Shown: positions 16,588-26,031 of the stretch, piece by piece
Position numbering within the stretch: the first letter of the stretch is position 1
How the letters are laid out: every line of letters starts with the position of its first letter
Virus record (IMG/VR): IMGVR_UViG_3300023174_000133
Span: 18,535 to 82,534 of that record
Direction: 5' to 3' (one strand)
DNA length: 64,000 nucleotides
DNA from: a virus
Notes under the pieces: model-generated
Database searches by the model: none
Told to the model about the DNA's origin: nothing
The model's input: the letters and a program-made list of their open reading frames with translations, nothing else
Made by a program: the position numbers and the translations under genes

Positions 16588-16691
16588 TTCGAGTCTATTG
16601 CGTTTTATATTAGTTCTTCAAAATTTTACAATTTTTCTAGATAATTTTGACTGTCTGCACACTTTTTGAGAAATTATTCTACATATGTATT
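16588..16691. other. Intergenic region between convergent genes
   Basis: AT-rich. Contains a decayed copy of the promoter upstream block (GCACACTTTTTGAG) without a -10 element. No clear terminator hairpin seen. Confidence 0.5.
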
Positions 16692-17366
16692 TTAAAATCT
16701 ATAAAGATATCCTGTCGTACAGTTCGAAGTTTTGTCGCAGATAATTTCATCGCCGACGCTGTCGTAAAAGACGAAGACAGGTTCTCCTAAAATACTTAGG
16801 TAAGGTTCTTGATTTAGATTAATTCCTCTACTAGAGAATCCATCATAATCAAAGAGTTCGTTATTTTCTTTTTGGCTACTATTTGTTATTAGAGCGAATT
16901 TTGTCTTTCTTTTGATTGTTTCTAAAGCTCTGACGTTATAACGAGTAATGAGATGTTCTAGTGTGTGTCGACACATGATAAGGTCAAAGTAACCGTCTTC
17001 ATATTTTTCTAGAGAATCGATCATATCACCACAGATAAATTTTATTCGATCGTTGGAGAACTTTTCGTTATTTGTATTCACGAGTGCTTCTACGATGTCA
17101 TTACCCACGTAATCAGGTAGTTTATCTTCGATGGTTCGCATCCAATTCCAGTCACCAGATGAACAGTCGAAGATTTTTTTTATATTTTCTCGTCTGATTA
17201 TATCTAGTAAGTTTTTTCTAAAAGATTGCGTATAGAGCATAGATGACCCAAGACCTGATTTCGATTCGCCACTGCCCATATTCCATCGATCTTTGACATA
17301 AGTTCTAGTAAAAACAATTCTATTAAAATCTCTAAAGTGAAGCGCAACTACTTTTTCATCGTTCAT
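16692..17366 (-). CDS. SAM-dependent methyltransferase
   Basis: 224 residues. FDCSSGDWNWM stands for the glycine-rich motif I, GNDIVEALV for the acidic post-I strand and FDLIMCRHTLEHL for motif IV/post-IV of class I methyltransferases. Motif I lacks the usual GxGxG. The EHL signature is more typical of small-molecule, sugar or lipid methyltransferases than of DNA enzymes. Substrate unknown. Confidence 0.75.
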   Translation of the reverse strand: MNDEKVVALHFRDFNRIVFTRTYVKDRWNMGSGESKSGLGSSMLYTQSFRKNLLDIIRRENIKKIFDCSSGDWNWMRTIEDKLPDYVGNDIVEALVNTNNEKFSNDRIKFICGDMIDSLEKYEDGYFDLIMCRHTLEHLITRYNVRALETIKRKTKFALITNSSQKENNELFDYDGFSSRGINLNQEPYLSILGEPVFVFYDSVGDEIICDKTSNCTTGYLYRF

Positions 17367-17451
17367 GTATACCTCGATTACACTTTTTAAAATGTAATGA
17401 GATTATCGAAGCTTTACATATCGATCATAAACTTTTCAGATCGAATGCGTA

Positions 17452-17721
17452 TTAAGTAGACTCTGTAATTTTTAAGACCAGGTCGCCTCGACCTTTAATC
17501 AATCTGTGCCATTCGTCTCGAGGAATCCAGAACTTATCGCCTTCGTTCATCACGCGGGGTAATTTGTCCTCTAATTGTATTTGCCAGCCAGAAGACGATA
17601 CAACTTCGACCAGTCTATCATTTGCGTCTCGATGCCAGACGAGTTCTTCATCGATCGTATTGCCTGAGAACGTTCTCACTTTTACGTCACCAGCGAGCAC
17701 GTCCCTATAGGGCTTCGACAA
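17452..17721 (-). CDS. Small cupin-like protein
   Basis: 89 residues, TTG start behind GGCAGGTGG. ELVWHRDANDRLVEVV, SGWQIQLEDKLPRVM and WIPRDEWHRLIKG contain regularly placed His and Glu on strands, as in a single-domain cupin that binds a metal. Function unknown. It directly follows the next gene with a 1-nt gap. Confidence 0.65.
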   Translation of the reverse strand: MSKPYRDVLAGDVKVRTFSGNTIDEELVWHRDANDRLVEVVSSSGWQIQLEDKLPRVMNEGDKFWIPRDEWHRLIKGRGDLVLKITEST

Positions 17722-17722
17722 A

Positions 17723-18292
17723 TTACCACCTGCCCTTGAAATTTAGACCGAGTTGTTTCTTATAACGGTGCAGGTTACAGCTCCACCACCGAGCTTTCCA
17801 GCGAGGTCCGGGACTATCACAGTTGTGTCTGGCCAAGAATGATTTGACGCGTTCTGGGTTGTGCGTCTTTATTCGCATCCCTGATTGTCCGAATCCTAGT
17901 TTTATGACGTTTCCCTTATCGTTTTTGACATAGACTGCAAACTTTTTGCCACCACCAGAGTCGCGAAATGGTTTATTGAGCGTGACAGTCTTGCCACGAT
18001 ACTCTGCTTCGTTTAGATTTTCTTCAAATGGACAATCTAACGGCACAACTTGACCTTCGAATATCCCCCAGCGACCGATGTCGGTGTTTTCTAAGAGCCA
18101 CGCGTCGTTTTCACAGAGTTGTATTTCGCCAAGTTCCCATAGCATCCTTGCTTCTGACATAAGCGTGACGTGGCCCAGAGAACCCCAACGATAGACGGAT
18201 TCGAATAACGGCACATCATTTTTAGCGTGCCATAGTAGGCCTTCGCTGGCTATAGACGCATTTTCAAGACGGATTTTTTTATTGTTTCGCAT
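17723..18292 (-). CDS. Phage protein with ARHNC-type (DUF5872-like) C-terminal domain
   Basis: 189 residues. The second half (GGKKFAVYVKNDKGNVIKLG, RIKTHNPERVKSFLARHNC, SPGPRWKARWWSC) matches, from memory, a conserved domain in many marine phage proteins, sometimes joined to prohead proteases. The invariant-looking cysteines in RHNC and WWSC may bind metal. The first half has no recognised fold. The DUF number is from recall and should be checked. Confidence 0.7.
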   Translation of the reverse strand: MRNNKKIRLENASIASEGLLWHAKNDVPLFESVYRWGSLGHVTLMSEARMLWELGEIQLCENDAWLLENTDIGRWGIFEGQVVPLDCPFEENLNEAEYRGKTVTLNKPFRDSGGGKKFAVYVKNDKGNVIKLGFGQSGMRIKTHNPERVKSFLARHNCDSPGPRWKARWWSCNLHRYKKQLGLNFKGRW

Positions 18293-18308
18293 GATATTAA
18301 ATATCTAA

Positions 18309-18566
18309 TCACACGCCTTTGAAATGTTCTATGAGACGAAGAATATCATTGTGTGGTTCAAGCCCAGTGCTTTTCATTTTTGCGACTTCATCGTGACATG
18401 CGTTTATGAGGTGTTGGCGTTCGCCCCATGCCTCAACGAATCCCTGACATTGGAACGATCTAAGGACAGTAAGGAGCGAGAGGAGAGTATCGGGCACATC
18501 GGCTTGTGAGCCTGGTTTGTTTCGACGCATCTCCTCTAGCATTTTGTTGATTTCTTCACAATTCAT
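18309..18566 (-). CDS. Small helical hypothetical protein
   Basis: 85 residues from ATG at 18566 with GGAG upstream. Mostly helical, no membrane segment, no recognised family. Forms a run with the other small minus-strand genes at 18.3-19.3 kb. Confidence 0.6.
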   Translation of the reverse strand: MNCEEINKMLEEMRRNKPGSQADVPDTLLSLLTVLRSFQCQGFVEAWGERQHLINACHDEVAKMKSTGLEPHNDILRLIEHFKGV

Positions 18567-18615
18567 GATGACTCCATACTTCAAATGTTAAATATGGAGC
18601 TAAACAACATGAATG

Positions 18616-18867
18616 CTACGCGAGTGTTCTCGTAGAAATCCACGTCTGTAAAACGCCGATAAAAGCTTTACGAACGTCAGAGGATTCCAGTCCTTCTAAA
18701 ATTCCTTTTGCCTCTGTCGCTTCCACGATTTGCTCTTCTTCTGTCAATCCGTCTCTTGACATTTCTGCAGAAAATGAATCCATCGCTACGATGGGTAGAA
18801 GCATGTCTTCGACTGATTCTGTGGCTTCAACTTTTAAAATAAACGTATCGATTCTTTGAGATGGCAT
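18616..18867 (-). CDS. Small acidic hypothetical protein
   Basis: 83 residues, acidic and helical (TEEEQIVEATEAKGILEGLE). ATG after GGAGGTTAG, a strong ribosome-binding site. No family recognised. Confidence 0.65.
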   Translation of the reverse strand: MPSQRIDTFILKVEATESVEDMLLPIVAMDSFSAEMSRDGLTEEEQIVEATEAKGILEGLESSDVRKAFIGVLQTWISTRTLA

Positions 18868-18893
18868 CCTAACCTCCGGATTTAAATATCAGT

Positions 18894-19115
18894 TTAATTA
18901 TTGATTTTCTCTTCTGCGATCGGGTCTAAATCATCACCCATGAACACGTAAGTTTCACCATCTCCAAATAACACCCACCAGTCTCCGCCTTGCCGAAGGT
19001 CCCATTCTGTAGCGTCATCTATCTTTCTAACTACGAATCCTACACCCATGTAGCGTAACTCTTCGTCGTACGCTTTCACGAGCATTCCGGATTTGATTTT
19101 TTTATTTTTAGTCAT
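18894..19115 (-). CDS. Small SH3-like protein
   Basis: 73 residues. KSGMLVKAYDEE, GVGFVVRKIDD and WWVLFGDGETYVFMGDDL give the alternating strand pattern shared by the barrel family here. The start overlaps the upstream gene by 4 nt (ATGA). Confidence 0.68.
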   Translation of the reverse strand: MTKNKKIKSGMLVKAYDEELRYMGVGFVVRKIDDATEWDLRQGGDWWVLFGDGETYVFMGDDLDPIAEEKINN

Positions 19116-19333
19116 TTATCTAAATATGGATAGTTCCATTCAAGCTCATTCCACTTTTCGAGCTTTCCCTCGTTCGTCATGACTGAAAAATACACGAGAT
19201 CTTCATGACCTATGGTCGGCAGTGGCTCATGAATTTCGACGACGATACCATTTAATCTATCTTTTAGAAATAGACTGTAATACTGGACTATCTCGCCGAC
19301 TTTTGGAAGTCGTCGCCCAGTACTATTTTGCAC
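19112..19333 (-). CDS. Small SH3-like protein
   Basis: 73 residues. LPKVGEIVQYYSLF, NGIVVEIHEP and VYFSVMTNEGKLEKW fit the same barrel pattern. Begins 11 nt inside the TilS gene's 3' end and ends by coupling with the next SH3-like gene. Confidence 0.68.
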   Translation of the reverse strand: MQNSTGRRLPKVGEIVQYYSLFLKDRLNGIVVEIHEPLPTIGHEDLVYFSVMTNEGKLEKWNELEWNYPYLDK

Positions 19334-19943
19334 CCGATTCCTCCTCTAACCTCGCCATGACCCGACCTAAAACCGTCTTTCTAATCCCTGGATTGATATG
19401 TAGGATGTGTGGCATCATGGTATGACGTATGTAATTCCGGTCGTAATCTGTGTCATCATTAGAAGGGTCTTGGGCCCATTGGACGCTGTTTTTATTTGCC
19501 CATGCGATGAGGTCATCTCGAGTAGTTGAGAGGAAGGGGCGAATAAATCTTTCTCTTTTTACTGGAATCGCCTTTGGGTTCCCTCTTAACGAGGTCATGA
19601 CCCACCATTCTACAGCATCGTCGAGGTGGTGACATGTTACGATAGTGCCTTGTCCCGTAGATTCGAACCACTCGTAGCGAGATTTACGCCAGAAGTCTTC
19701 AGGTGATTGATTTTTCTCGCACTCTCCGTCGATTTTCCCGACGAGAAGTGGAATATTCCACGTTTCGCAGTATTTTTTAACGCAAGCCTCGGCTTCTTCT
19801 GCGTGTTTTGTCCCGTGGTTGAAGTGTAGGACGGTTAATTCTTTTTTGCCGCGACGTAAAAAATCAAGACAGGCCATTGAGTCCCTACCACCAGAGACAG
19901 CAATGGCCGTTTTAATTGGAATTTTACACGCCAAGTGAATCAT
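19323..19943 (-). CDS. tilS: tRNA(Ile)-lysidine synthetase
   Basis: 206 residues from an ATG that overlaps the lipoprotein stop as ATGA. The PP-loop SGGRDSMAC, VTCHHLDDAVE, RPFLSTTRDDL and the NYIRHTMMPHI stretch are the conserved TilS blocks. It converts C34 of CAU-anticodon tRNA-Ile to lysidine so that AUA is read as Ile. It lacks the extra C-terminal domains of E. coli TilS, as minimal forms do. A CAU tRNA is encoded on the same strand ~540 nt upstream. Confidence 0.88.
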   Translation of the reverse strand: MIHLACKIPIKTAIAVSGGRDSMACLDFLRRGKKELTVLHFNHGTKHAEEAEACVKKYCETWNIPLLVGKIDGECEKNQSPEDFWRKSRYEWFESTGQGTIVTCHHLDDAVEWWVMTSLRGNPKAIPVKRERFIRPFLSTTRDDLIAWANKNSVQWAQDPSNDDTDYDRNYIRHTMMPHILHINPGIRKTVLGRVMARLEEESGAK

Positions 19944-20203
19944 TTTGGAGAGCGTGGAAGGGAGTGACCGGTGTACTTCGAACACTCTTCTGTCACAATC
20001 GCAGGACCACTGTCAGTTTCGAAAATCTCACCAGATTCTGAGCATGAACAGACAACGCATCGATCGCCACATCGCCAGAAAGTACCAGGTTCGTGTTTGT
20101 ATCCTCGACTATCAACGCATGCAATGGCATCGATTGCTGTATCGAACGTGTCATTTTCAATCTCTTGATTCGCGCATGCAAACAAGAAGAGTAACATTGA
20201 CAT
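19940..20203 (-). CDS. Cys-rich lipoprotein with VWC-like domain
   Basis: 87 residues. MSMLLFLFACAN is a short signal with lipobox LFAC. The mature part has CVDSRGYKHEPGTFWRCGDR then CVVCSCSESG and a final Cys. This cysteine spacing with the GxxxxPGTxW core resembles von Willebrand factor C domains, rarely seen in phages. It would be membrane-anchored with disulfides in the periplasm or outside. Overlaps tilS by ATGA. Confidence 0.7.
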   Translation of the reverse strand: MSMLLFLFACANQEIENDTFDTAIDAIACVDSRGYKHEPGTFWRCGDRCVVCSCSESGEIFETDSGPAIVTEECSKYTGHSLPRSPK

Positions 20204-20224
20204 TTTCTTCTCTCTTTTTAAAGG

Positions 20225-20470
20225 GGCCCTGGGTCGCATCACGTCTGGTGCAAACCCTTCCAGTTACTTGTGATTAGCTGTCGCCCGGGACCAGGCGAAG
20301 TCGAACAAAGACACTCCGACGACCAAGGAGGGATTGGGTACACGCAGCCAATCCCCTGCGACGAGAACGGTAAGGAAACAAATCCAAACTCAAAGTGGGA
20401 CCTTGCGGGGTCGTCGCACTCTTTTCTCGATTTTAGCCGGCAAAAAGCCGACTGTAACAGTACTATTTTA
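20225..20470. ncRNA. Candidate structured RNA next to tRNA(CAT)
   Basis: ~245 nt without a plausible gene, with several complementary pairs: TGCGACGA with TCGTCGCA ~55 nt apart, GATTGG with CCAATC, CGCC with GGCG, GGGTTTGCA with TGCGACCC, and AGTCGGC-TTTTT-GCCGGCT. A transcript from the promoter at 20636 would run through it on the minus strand, between tRNA(CAT) and the lipoprotein. Identity and strand are unproved. Confidence 0.4.
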
Positions 20471-20484
20471 TAGAACTATATAAG

Positions 20485-20561
20485 TGGTAGGGCGTCTCGG
20501 ACTTGAACCGAGAACCCGCGGCTTATGAGACCGCTGCTCTAACCGATTGAGCTAACGCCCT
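20485..20561 (-). tRNA. tRNA with CAT anticodon (Met or lysidine-modified Ile)
   Basis: Acceptor AGGGCGT/ACGCCCT, anticodon loop CTCATAA (CAT), T-loop TTCAAGT, discriminator A, encoded CCA. It could be elongator Met or, given the nearby tilS, tRNA-Ile2. Confidence 0.93.
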
Positions 20562-20635
20562 TCGAAACTAAGTTTTAGCGAATCAACAAATTCTTTTTTA
20601 TTTCTTCGTGTTCGTTACCAACCAAAGACTTAGAT

Positions 20636-20663
20636 AATATAACTTATTTCTCTCTGCTTTACA
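20636..20663 (-). promoter_or_regulatory. Promoter of tRNA(CAT)-lipoprotein-tilS unit
   Basis: -35 TGTAAA (20658-20663), 16-nt spacer, -10 TATATT (20636-20641). Confidence 0.65.
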
Positions 20664-20672
20664 CGTCTTTGA

Positions 20673-20984
20673 TTAAATTTTCTTATTTATTTTTTCGCCG
20701 TGTTCAAGTGTGTAAGTCACTACCGAAGCGTTTCGAGTGTAGATGTCCAGTCGAACAAAACGAAAGTTACTAGAAATCAAGTCTAATTGCTCAATATCTT
20801 TATTCTCTATCGCGTGAAAACTTGAAAAATACGAGACGTTTTTTGATGCTCGTTTTTTATCGCTTGTCTCTTCTGCCTCGTCAATCGCTTCATGTGAAAT
20901 AAGACCTGGTTTAAACTTTCCTTTTCTAAATCGGGACATGTCGACCACAAAGTCAGGAAATAATTCAATAACGTTGAAGCTCAC
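20673..20984 (-). CDS. Hypothetical protein
   Basis: 103 residues, GTG start with GGGGA upstream. A basic N-terminal half (RKGKFKPGL) and a mixed strand/helix C-terminal half. No family recognised. It stands between the tail-fibre gene and the tRNA(CAT) unit. Confidence 0.6.
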   Translation of the reverse strand: MSFNVIELFPDFVVDMSRFRKGKFKPGLISHEAIDEAEETSDKKRASKNVSYFSSFHAIENKDIEQLDLISSNFRFVRLDIYTRNASVVTYTLEHGEKINKKI

Positions 20985-21032
20985 AATATGAATCCCCTAC
21001 TAATTAAATTATTGTATTGAACGTTCGAGATA

Positions 21033-24000
21033 TTAATACTTAATCCACGAAATAGAGTCCAAGAATATAGTACCACCTGGTGTACTTAAGATATATACAT
21101 CACCGTCTGACTGTACTGCGATAGCAGCTACGCCAGAAGATGTCGGAACTGAAAACACGTGTGTTTTATCAGGATACAAACCAGTTGTAAGAGTCGATAT
21201 AACGGTGTGATTATTACCGCCTGTGACAGCTCCTGATAAGCTTACACGACCGGTCACATCTTTAGAAATCGAAGCATCATCATAATTCCCGCCAGCGTTT
21301 GACCATCCATTTTTTAGGTTCAAGGCAACTTTTTTCCTTGGAGAAGCGGGAACTGTTAAAAGATCGTCAGAGATGATACATGAACCATCGAAGTAAGTTG
21401 AACCTTCGGTCGCTTTAGAATCATATCGACCGAAGATGTCTCCGTTAGTTGAAGTTCTATATACGTCATTTTCAAGCGATAATCTATATTGTTGAGCCCA
21501 ACCCGCTGGAAAAATCGTGTATGGTGCCTTCGCTTCTTGGATATCTTGGGGCGTAGTAGAAGACATGAGCGCTGTATTAGCCATAACTTTAGAACCCTTC
21601 GAAGCCCAAATGTCCCAGTTCCAGTCCGCCCCAGCAGGAGCTCCTACTACATTAGTTCTATAAATCGGCCCTAAATAAGATGGAGAACAATCCTCTAAAC
21701 GAAAGGCGTACGCCGTCTCATCAAACCAGTTCCAATGCCCACCTTGTGGGTTATAAACTACTTTCGACGAAGTTATATCAACGCCCATCATTTCGCGCCA
21801 GGTATTACCTGCCCTAAGATTAAGAAGAGAATTCGAAGCCACTACGAATCTATGAGATATTCCACCGTATCCAGATGGGGTAGAACCGTAGAATATCACT
21901 TGCGTTCCTAATACACCGTCGACTGCGACTCCTTCCATCTCGAGAATTCCCGTGTGTCGACAAATCTGCCAGAACCCTTGATTATAACCGCCACCGTGTG
22001 GAGCGAAATAACTTCTTCGTAAATATAAAATTCCACCATTTCTACAACATAAATTTAAATCTCGCCATTCAACGCCTACGACAACAACCTGTGAACCACC
22101 TGTAATATTAAGCATCGGGCTATCGTAATTGTAAGGTTGCGTATTATTGTAATCAGTAGAACCAATCGTGTATGGATTTCCTTTAAAAAATTTAACGCCT
22201 GTTAATATAACATCGACAAACTTTAAATCCCAACAATTAGAAATGAATTGAAATCTATCGAATGAATATTCAAGAGTAGTTAGGTGTTTAATTAAACCGA
22301 GCGTTTGACCCGGGGTCAAAAGACCAGCTTCATAAATTTCGCCTGGCCGTTCAGCTGCACAATATAATACGTTTCCGACGTTTTTAGAAACGATTAACCG
22401 TCGATACGTAGGCTCGTCTGCATTATTAAACTGTAACAGTCTTCCGCGCCAGGCGTCGTTCTGCAACGTGCTACCATCTATAGTTACAATGATAGGTCCA
22501 ACGCTTAAGTGACCCGTTCTTTGAACAGATAAAATTGTTCTATTATCTTCTATAGCTATTGTGCCTCTAATCTGTGTAGAGTGCACACCTTCTATAGAAG
22601 GTATACGATAAGTTCCTGGTCCAATTTCTATAAATTTAGAGGGAACTCCATGTCCATCACCAATTTGAAAAGAGTTGACGAGACCATTGGCTCTGGTAGG
22701 TACATCTTTGAATCGTTCCAGAGCCTCATTTAACGTTTTTATTTGAGATTTATAGTGTCTACCATGATTCGCATCATTTCCACTTGAGGAAACATAAAGA
22801 ACCTGTTCTCTATCCGAGACTTTCGTATGAGTCCCGGAAGTTTTTTTCATTTCTTTTTCAATCCACGATGTTAATTTTTCTAGTTCAACTCTTGTTAATT
22901 CTCTATTAAACTGAAAATAGAATCTCATATCGACGTTATCGATATCAACGCTCGAATTACCTGAACCGTAATTATTCATACCAAACATGACGAATCGATA
23001 GTTTGAAGGGTCGCCGATCTTTAAATCGTCGAAATCCATAGCAGTAGGAACTTCCTGCGGATTCCAGCTTCCGTCAGAATTATCTCTTAAAGGACCGCCG
23101 AAACGATTTTGTTCATAAAATGAAGTTTTATTTGCATGATTGATACAATTAGTCAAAACGTGCCAATTACCATCAATCACATCATTACCCTGAAATACGA
23201 TACCTGCCCCGCTCGCTTTGGCAGTTATAAACGAAGTGTGATTTTGTTCAGTATGACCAGGTTGCGCAAGATAAAAACTCCAACCTGTATTAATAGTTCC
23301 TTGAACGAATGGGTAATCTGTGTGACTTATTAGTAATTGTCCATTTGTTCTGGCTCGCGCAGTAGATTTAATAACAGTGACTATCGTAATGCCATTTTCG
23401 GATAGACCAAGATTATTATTGGGAGGCTCTATGTGCATGCGTTGATTCCAAGAACGAACGCTGACGACGGGAGCGTCGCCAAAACCTTCAGTCGCTTGTA
23501 GTATGTTAGGTCTATTCGCGGCCGTTGGTTGAACGAGAAGTCTACCTGCAGGACTTCTATCTCTCCATGATTCAACTTTACCGTTAATGTCGAGTGTAAT
23601 TCCGACGTTACTATCGAACCAAAGTTGCAAACCAGGTATATCAAGTGGAGACCACTGCGTGTCTATCCACTGTTGTAAATTAATATCGCCCGACGGGACT
23701 TGAACAAGCGAAATACTATTCGCGGACGTAGGAGAAATACTCGGGACCGAAGTAGCCGCCCACTGTGTTCCATTCCAAACTAATGCCTTGCCGTTATCTT
23801 GTTGTCCCAACGTAGCGTTTGAAACAGCATTCCCTCTTATAGCTTTTACGTTCGGATTCGGAAAATTGCCATCTAAATCACCGGCAGCTATGCCCGTTGA
23901 TGGACCAGTCGCACCTTGCGCTCCATTTTGACCAGCTGCGCCTTGAGGACCTTGCGCGCCAGTTGCTCCTTGAGGGCCGGAGATACCATCGATACCTCTT

Positions 24001-24389
24001 GCACCCTGAACTCCTGTAGCTCCCGTATCACCTTTAGGACCTTGTGGACCGGTCGCGCCTTGTGCACCTGTAGCTCCCGTATCACCTTTAGGACCTTGTA
24101 CTCCTGCGCCTTGTCCTGATGGTCCTTGCGGACCTTGCTGTCCCGGATTGCCCTGTTCGCCCTTAGGACCTCGTAATCCTTGCGATCCACGAGCACCGGC
24201 AGGACCCTGAGGCCCTTGTCTACCTTCGACGAGTGTATTAAAATCTACAGCATTAGTGCCCTGATTTTTAAACTGTAGTTGACCACCTTCGTTGATGTAT
24301 ATCGAAGCAGATACACTACCACTTTCGAAATTTAAAGAACCACTATTGACTAACGTGATATTGTTATTTCCAAATCTAAGCTTAGACAT
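21033..24389 (-). CDS. Tail fibre with collagen-like repeats, lectin-like and beta-helix domains
   Basis: 1118 residues from ATG at 24389 (AGGATACTC upstream). An N-terminal ~70-residue beta-rich part is followed by ~100 residues of Gly-X-Y repeats ([17 protein letters not shown] and similar), a collagen-like trimer stalk. Then [15 protein letters not shown] begins a concanavalin/LamG-like lectin domain, and [12 protein letters not shown] with [10 protein letters not shown] begins a right-handed beta-helix typical of receptor-binding tailspikes. This is the host-recognition candidate and the largest gene here. Confidence 0.88.
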   Translation of the reverse strand: MSKLRFGNNNITLVNSGSLNFESGSVSASIYINEGGQLQFKNQGTNAVDFNTLVEGRQGPQGPAGARGSQGLRGPKGEQGNPGQQGPQGPSGQGAGVQGPKGDTGATGAQGATGPQGPKGDTGATGVQGARGIDGISGPQGATGAQGPQGAAGQNGAQGATGPSTGIAAGDLDGNFPNPNVKAIRGNAVSNATLGQQDNGKALVWNGTQWAATSVPSISPTSANSISLVQVPSGDINLQQWIDTQWSPLDIPGLQLWFDSNVGITLDINGKVESWRDRSPAGRLLVQPTAANRPNILQATEGFGDAPVVSVRSWNQRMHIEPPNNNLGLSENGITIVTVIKSTARARTNGQLLISHTDYPFVQGTINTGWSFYLAQPGHTEQNHTSFITAKASGAGIVFQGNDVIDGNWHVLTNCINHANKTSFYEQNRFGGPLRDNSDGSWNPQEVPTAMDFDDLKIGDPSNYRFVMFGMNNYGSGNSSVDIDNVDMRFYFQFNRELTRVELEKLTSWIEKEMKKTSGTHTKVSDREQVLYVSSSGNDANHGRHYKSQIKTLNEALERFKDVPTRANGLVNSFQIGDGHGVPSKFIEIGPGTYRIPSIEGVHSTQIRGTIAIEDNRTILSVQRTGHLSVGPIIVTIDGSTLQNDAWRGRLLQFNNADEPTYRRLIVSKNVGNVLYCAAERPGEIYEAGLLTPGQTLGLIKHLTTLEYSFDRFQFISNCWDLKFVDVILTGVKFFKGNPYTIGSTDYNNTQPYNYDSPMLNITGGSQVVVVGVEWRDLNLCCRNGGILYLRRSYFAPHGGGYNQGFWQICRHTGILEMEGVAVDGVLGTQVIFYGSTPSGYGGISHRFVVASNSLLNLRAGNTWREMMGVDITSSKVVYNPQGGHWNWFDETAYAFRLEDCSPSYLGPIYRTNVVGAPAGADWNWDIWASKGSKVMANTALMSSTTPQDIQEAKAPYTIFPAGWAQQYRLSLENDVYRTSTNGDIFGRYDSKATEGSTYFDGSCIISDDLLTVPASPRKKVALNLKNGWSNAGGNYDDASISKDVTGRVSLSGAVTGGNNHTVISTLTTGLYPDKTHVFSVPTSSGVAAIAVQSDGDVYILSTPGGTIFLDSISWIKY

Positions 24390-24420
24390 GAGTATCCTAA
24401 TTTGTTGACAGATATACCTA

Positions 24421-24699
24421 TCAATCAAGGACATCTATATTCGGGTCTATTGGCAACGATTCTGACATTCTTAAAGCATGATCGGCTGCGTTTTTAAATG
24501 ATTCGGCCATCCATCGACGAGTGGTAATCGACTGTCTTACGTTTTCTTTGGCAAGCATGCCGTTTTCACAAGCTTTAAGCTCGAGTTTTTCTGCGTCTTC
24601 TCTATAAGACGAATACATTTCCATCGCCCACTTCGCGAAGGAAATAAGTCCATCACGATTTCCACGTTGATACGCGGTTAGAACGACGTCACTTTCCAT
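24421..24699 (-). CDS. Helical hypothetical protein
   Basis: 92 residues, helical and charged with three Met-rich amphipathic segments. No family recognised. It overlaps its upstream neighbour by 11 nt and precedes the tail fibre. Confidence 0.62.
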   Translation of the reverse strand: MESDVVLTAYQRGNRDGLISFAKWAMEMYSSYREDAEKLELKACENGMLAKENVRQSITTRRWMAESFKNAADHALRMSESLPIDPNIDVLD

Positions 24700-24907
24700 A
24701 CTTCATCTCGATTACGCCCGGGTTTCTTTCTTCGCAGGCGCAGTCGTAACCATTAATGCCTTGCTTTACGTGATAAGCGAGAGGCATACACATAGAATGG
24801 CATTCTTTTTCAATTTCTTTATTTTTAGAATGCATTATGAAGAGAAACATGAGTATTAAGACTACGAAAAATGCGACTTCGATGAATTCTTGTCTGTCTT
24901 TGCTCAT
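24689..24907 (-). CDS. Small membrane protein with Cys-rich tail
   Basis: 72 residues. One transmembrane helix (VAFFVVLILMFLFIM) and a C-terminal part with four Cys (CHSMCMPLA, DCAC) that would be in an oxidising compartment if exported. It could be spanin- or inhibitor-like but nothing specific is seen. Confidence 0.65.
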   Translation of the reverse strand: MSKDRQEFIEVAFFVVLILMFLFIMHSKNKEIEKECHSMCMPLAYHVKQGINGYDCACEERNPGVIEMKYGK

Positions 24908-24942
24908 GATTCACCTAAAATATTTATCAAACGCGTCTACTA

Positions 24943-25104
24943 CTACGCATGAACTGATACAAGTCGACCCGTGCCGTTAAATTCATTTTGAATTTTAGCA
25001 ATCGCCTCGAGGACAGTAACGTAAGTCCTTTGAGGCCTAATGACTTCTTCGCGCGCGGGTAAAGAAGGCACTTGATAGTATTGCTGGATAAAATTGACTT
25101 GCAT
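24943..25104 (-). CDS. Small hypothetical protein
   Basis: 53 residues, ATG behind GGAGAAAAC. Begins MQVNFIQQYYQVPSLP and continues with a helix VTVLEAIAKIQNEF. Unknown function; reading frame and ribosome-binding site are good. Confidence 0.6.
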   Translation of the reverse strand: MQVNFIQQYYQVPSLPAREEVIRPQRTYVTVLEAIAKIQNEFNGTGRLVSVHA

Positions 25105-25113
25105 GTTTTCTCC

Positions 25114-25323
25114 TTATTCTTTTCCTAAAACACGACGGCAAATATCTCGCCAGATCCCATTAAATTGTTGTCGAAGTTCCCTGGATTTTGGGGGAAGTAA
25201 GTGTGAAGTTCCAATAGCAATATTTCTAAGTTCTTGTTTCGTTAAGTTCGGGTGTAATTCTAACATTTTCTCGAGAGCTTCATCATCAATGGCCAGTTCT
25301 TCTTCGAACGTCAAAAAACGCAA
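25114..25323 (-). CDS. Small helical hypothetical protein
   Basis: 69 residues, TTG start after GGGAGG. Helical, acidic first half and basic second half (RDICRRVLGKE). No family recognised. Confidence 0.6.
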   Translation of the reverse strand: MRFLTFEEELAIDDEALEKMLELHPNLTKQELRNIAIGTSHLLPPKSRELRQQFNGIWRDICRRVLGKE

Positions 25324-25367
25324 TAAAACCTCCCAGTAATTTATTATAGGACAGTTATGATAGTTTT

Positions 25368-25751
25368 TTAAACATTTCTATTAGTAGCTGATTTTATGAA
25401 TTCTATCGTAGTCTGGAGATTAGCAACTATCTTGGTCGCTTCGTGTGTCGCGTGGACCCATTCTTCGTGCGATTCTGGTCGTGTTTCTTCTTTTAAGATG
25501 AAAGTGAGAAGATCTTTAAATAGAGTGACCTTCTCAGTATTAGTTTCTATAGGAACTTCGATGATTCTCGTTTCTAATTTTTCACCACGAAGTTTTTCTT
25601 CAAGAGATATTATGTAATTTGCTTGTGAACGAATCACAGACAATAAATCCACAGGAGCAAGATACTCGTGTAAAGGATTTGATTGATAGTGAGTCTGTGG
25701 TGGACATGCAGTTGAATCATGTCGTCGACCACAAAATGAGCAAAAAATCAT
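25368..25751 (-). CDS. Zinc-finger hypothetical protein
   Basis: 127 residues. An N-terminal MIFCSFCGRRHDSTAC forms a CxxC-H-C zinc knuckle, followed by a long helical domain (SLEEKLRGEK, EATKIVANLQTT). Possibly nucleic-acid binding; no specific family. Confidence 0.65.
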   Translation of the reverse strand: MIFCSFCGRRHDSTACPPQTHYQSNPLHEYLAPVDLLSVIRSQANYIISLEEKLRGEKLETRIIEVPIETNTEKVTLFKDLLTFILKEETRPESHEEWVHATHEATKIVANLQTTIEFIKSATNRNV

Positions 25752-25758
25752 ATTATTT

Positions 25759-26031
25759 TTAACGATTCTCTGGAGGAAGCGCGCCCAACGCTTCGTCTTT
25801 CATCATTTTTACTTTCGCGAGGACTTTATCGATCATGGGTTTTGACATCCCCGCCGCGGCGAGAGCTGACACGAGAACAGCCGGTGCAATCATACCGAGA
25901 TCCATGCCCGCCATCGAAGAGCCAACATTGCTGAAAGCAGCTGCGACTTCTGGACCCATTTCGTTTAACTTTTTCTTTGCAACAATTTCTTCGCGAATGA
26001 TCTTACGAAGTTGTGACTCTGTGATTTTCAT
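25759..26031 (-). CDS. Tagged small protein with hydrophobic middle
   Basis: 90 residues. The N-terminus MKITESQLRKIIREEIVAKK is an archetypal tag. The rest is Ala/Met-rich (GLMIAP-like GMIAPAVLVSALAAAG), a possible membrane-associated helix pair. ATG overlaps the upstream stop (ATGA), so it is coupled to another tagged gene. Confidence 0.8.
   Translation of the reverse strand: MKITESQLRKIIREEIVAKKKLNEMGPEVAAAFSNVGSSMAGMDLGMIAPAVLVSALAAAGMSKPMIDKVLAKVKMMKDEALGALPPENR

Noticed and set aside
16600-16680. A fragment resembling the TATATT promoter upstream block
   Set aside because: No -10 element; looks like a decayed copy.
23888-24196. Tandem short repeats resembling a CRISPR or minisatellite
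   Set aside because: They are codons for Gly-X-Y collagen-like repeats of the tail fibre; no spacers or constant repeats.
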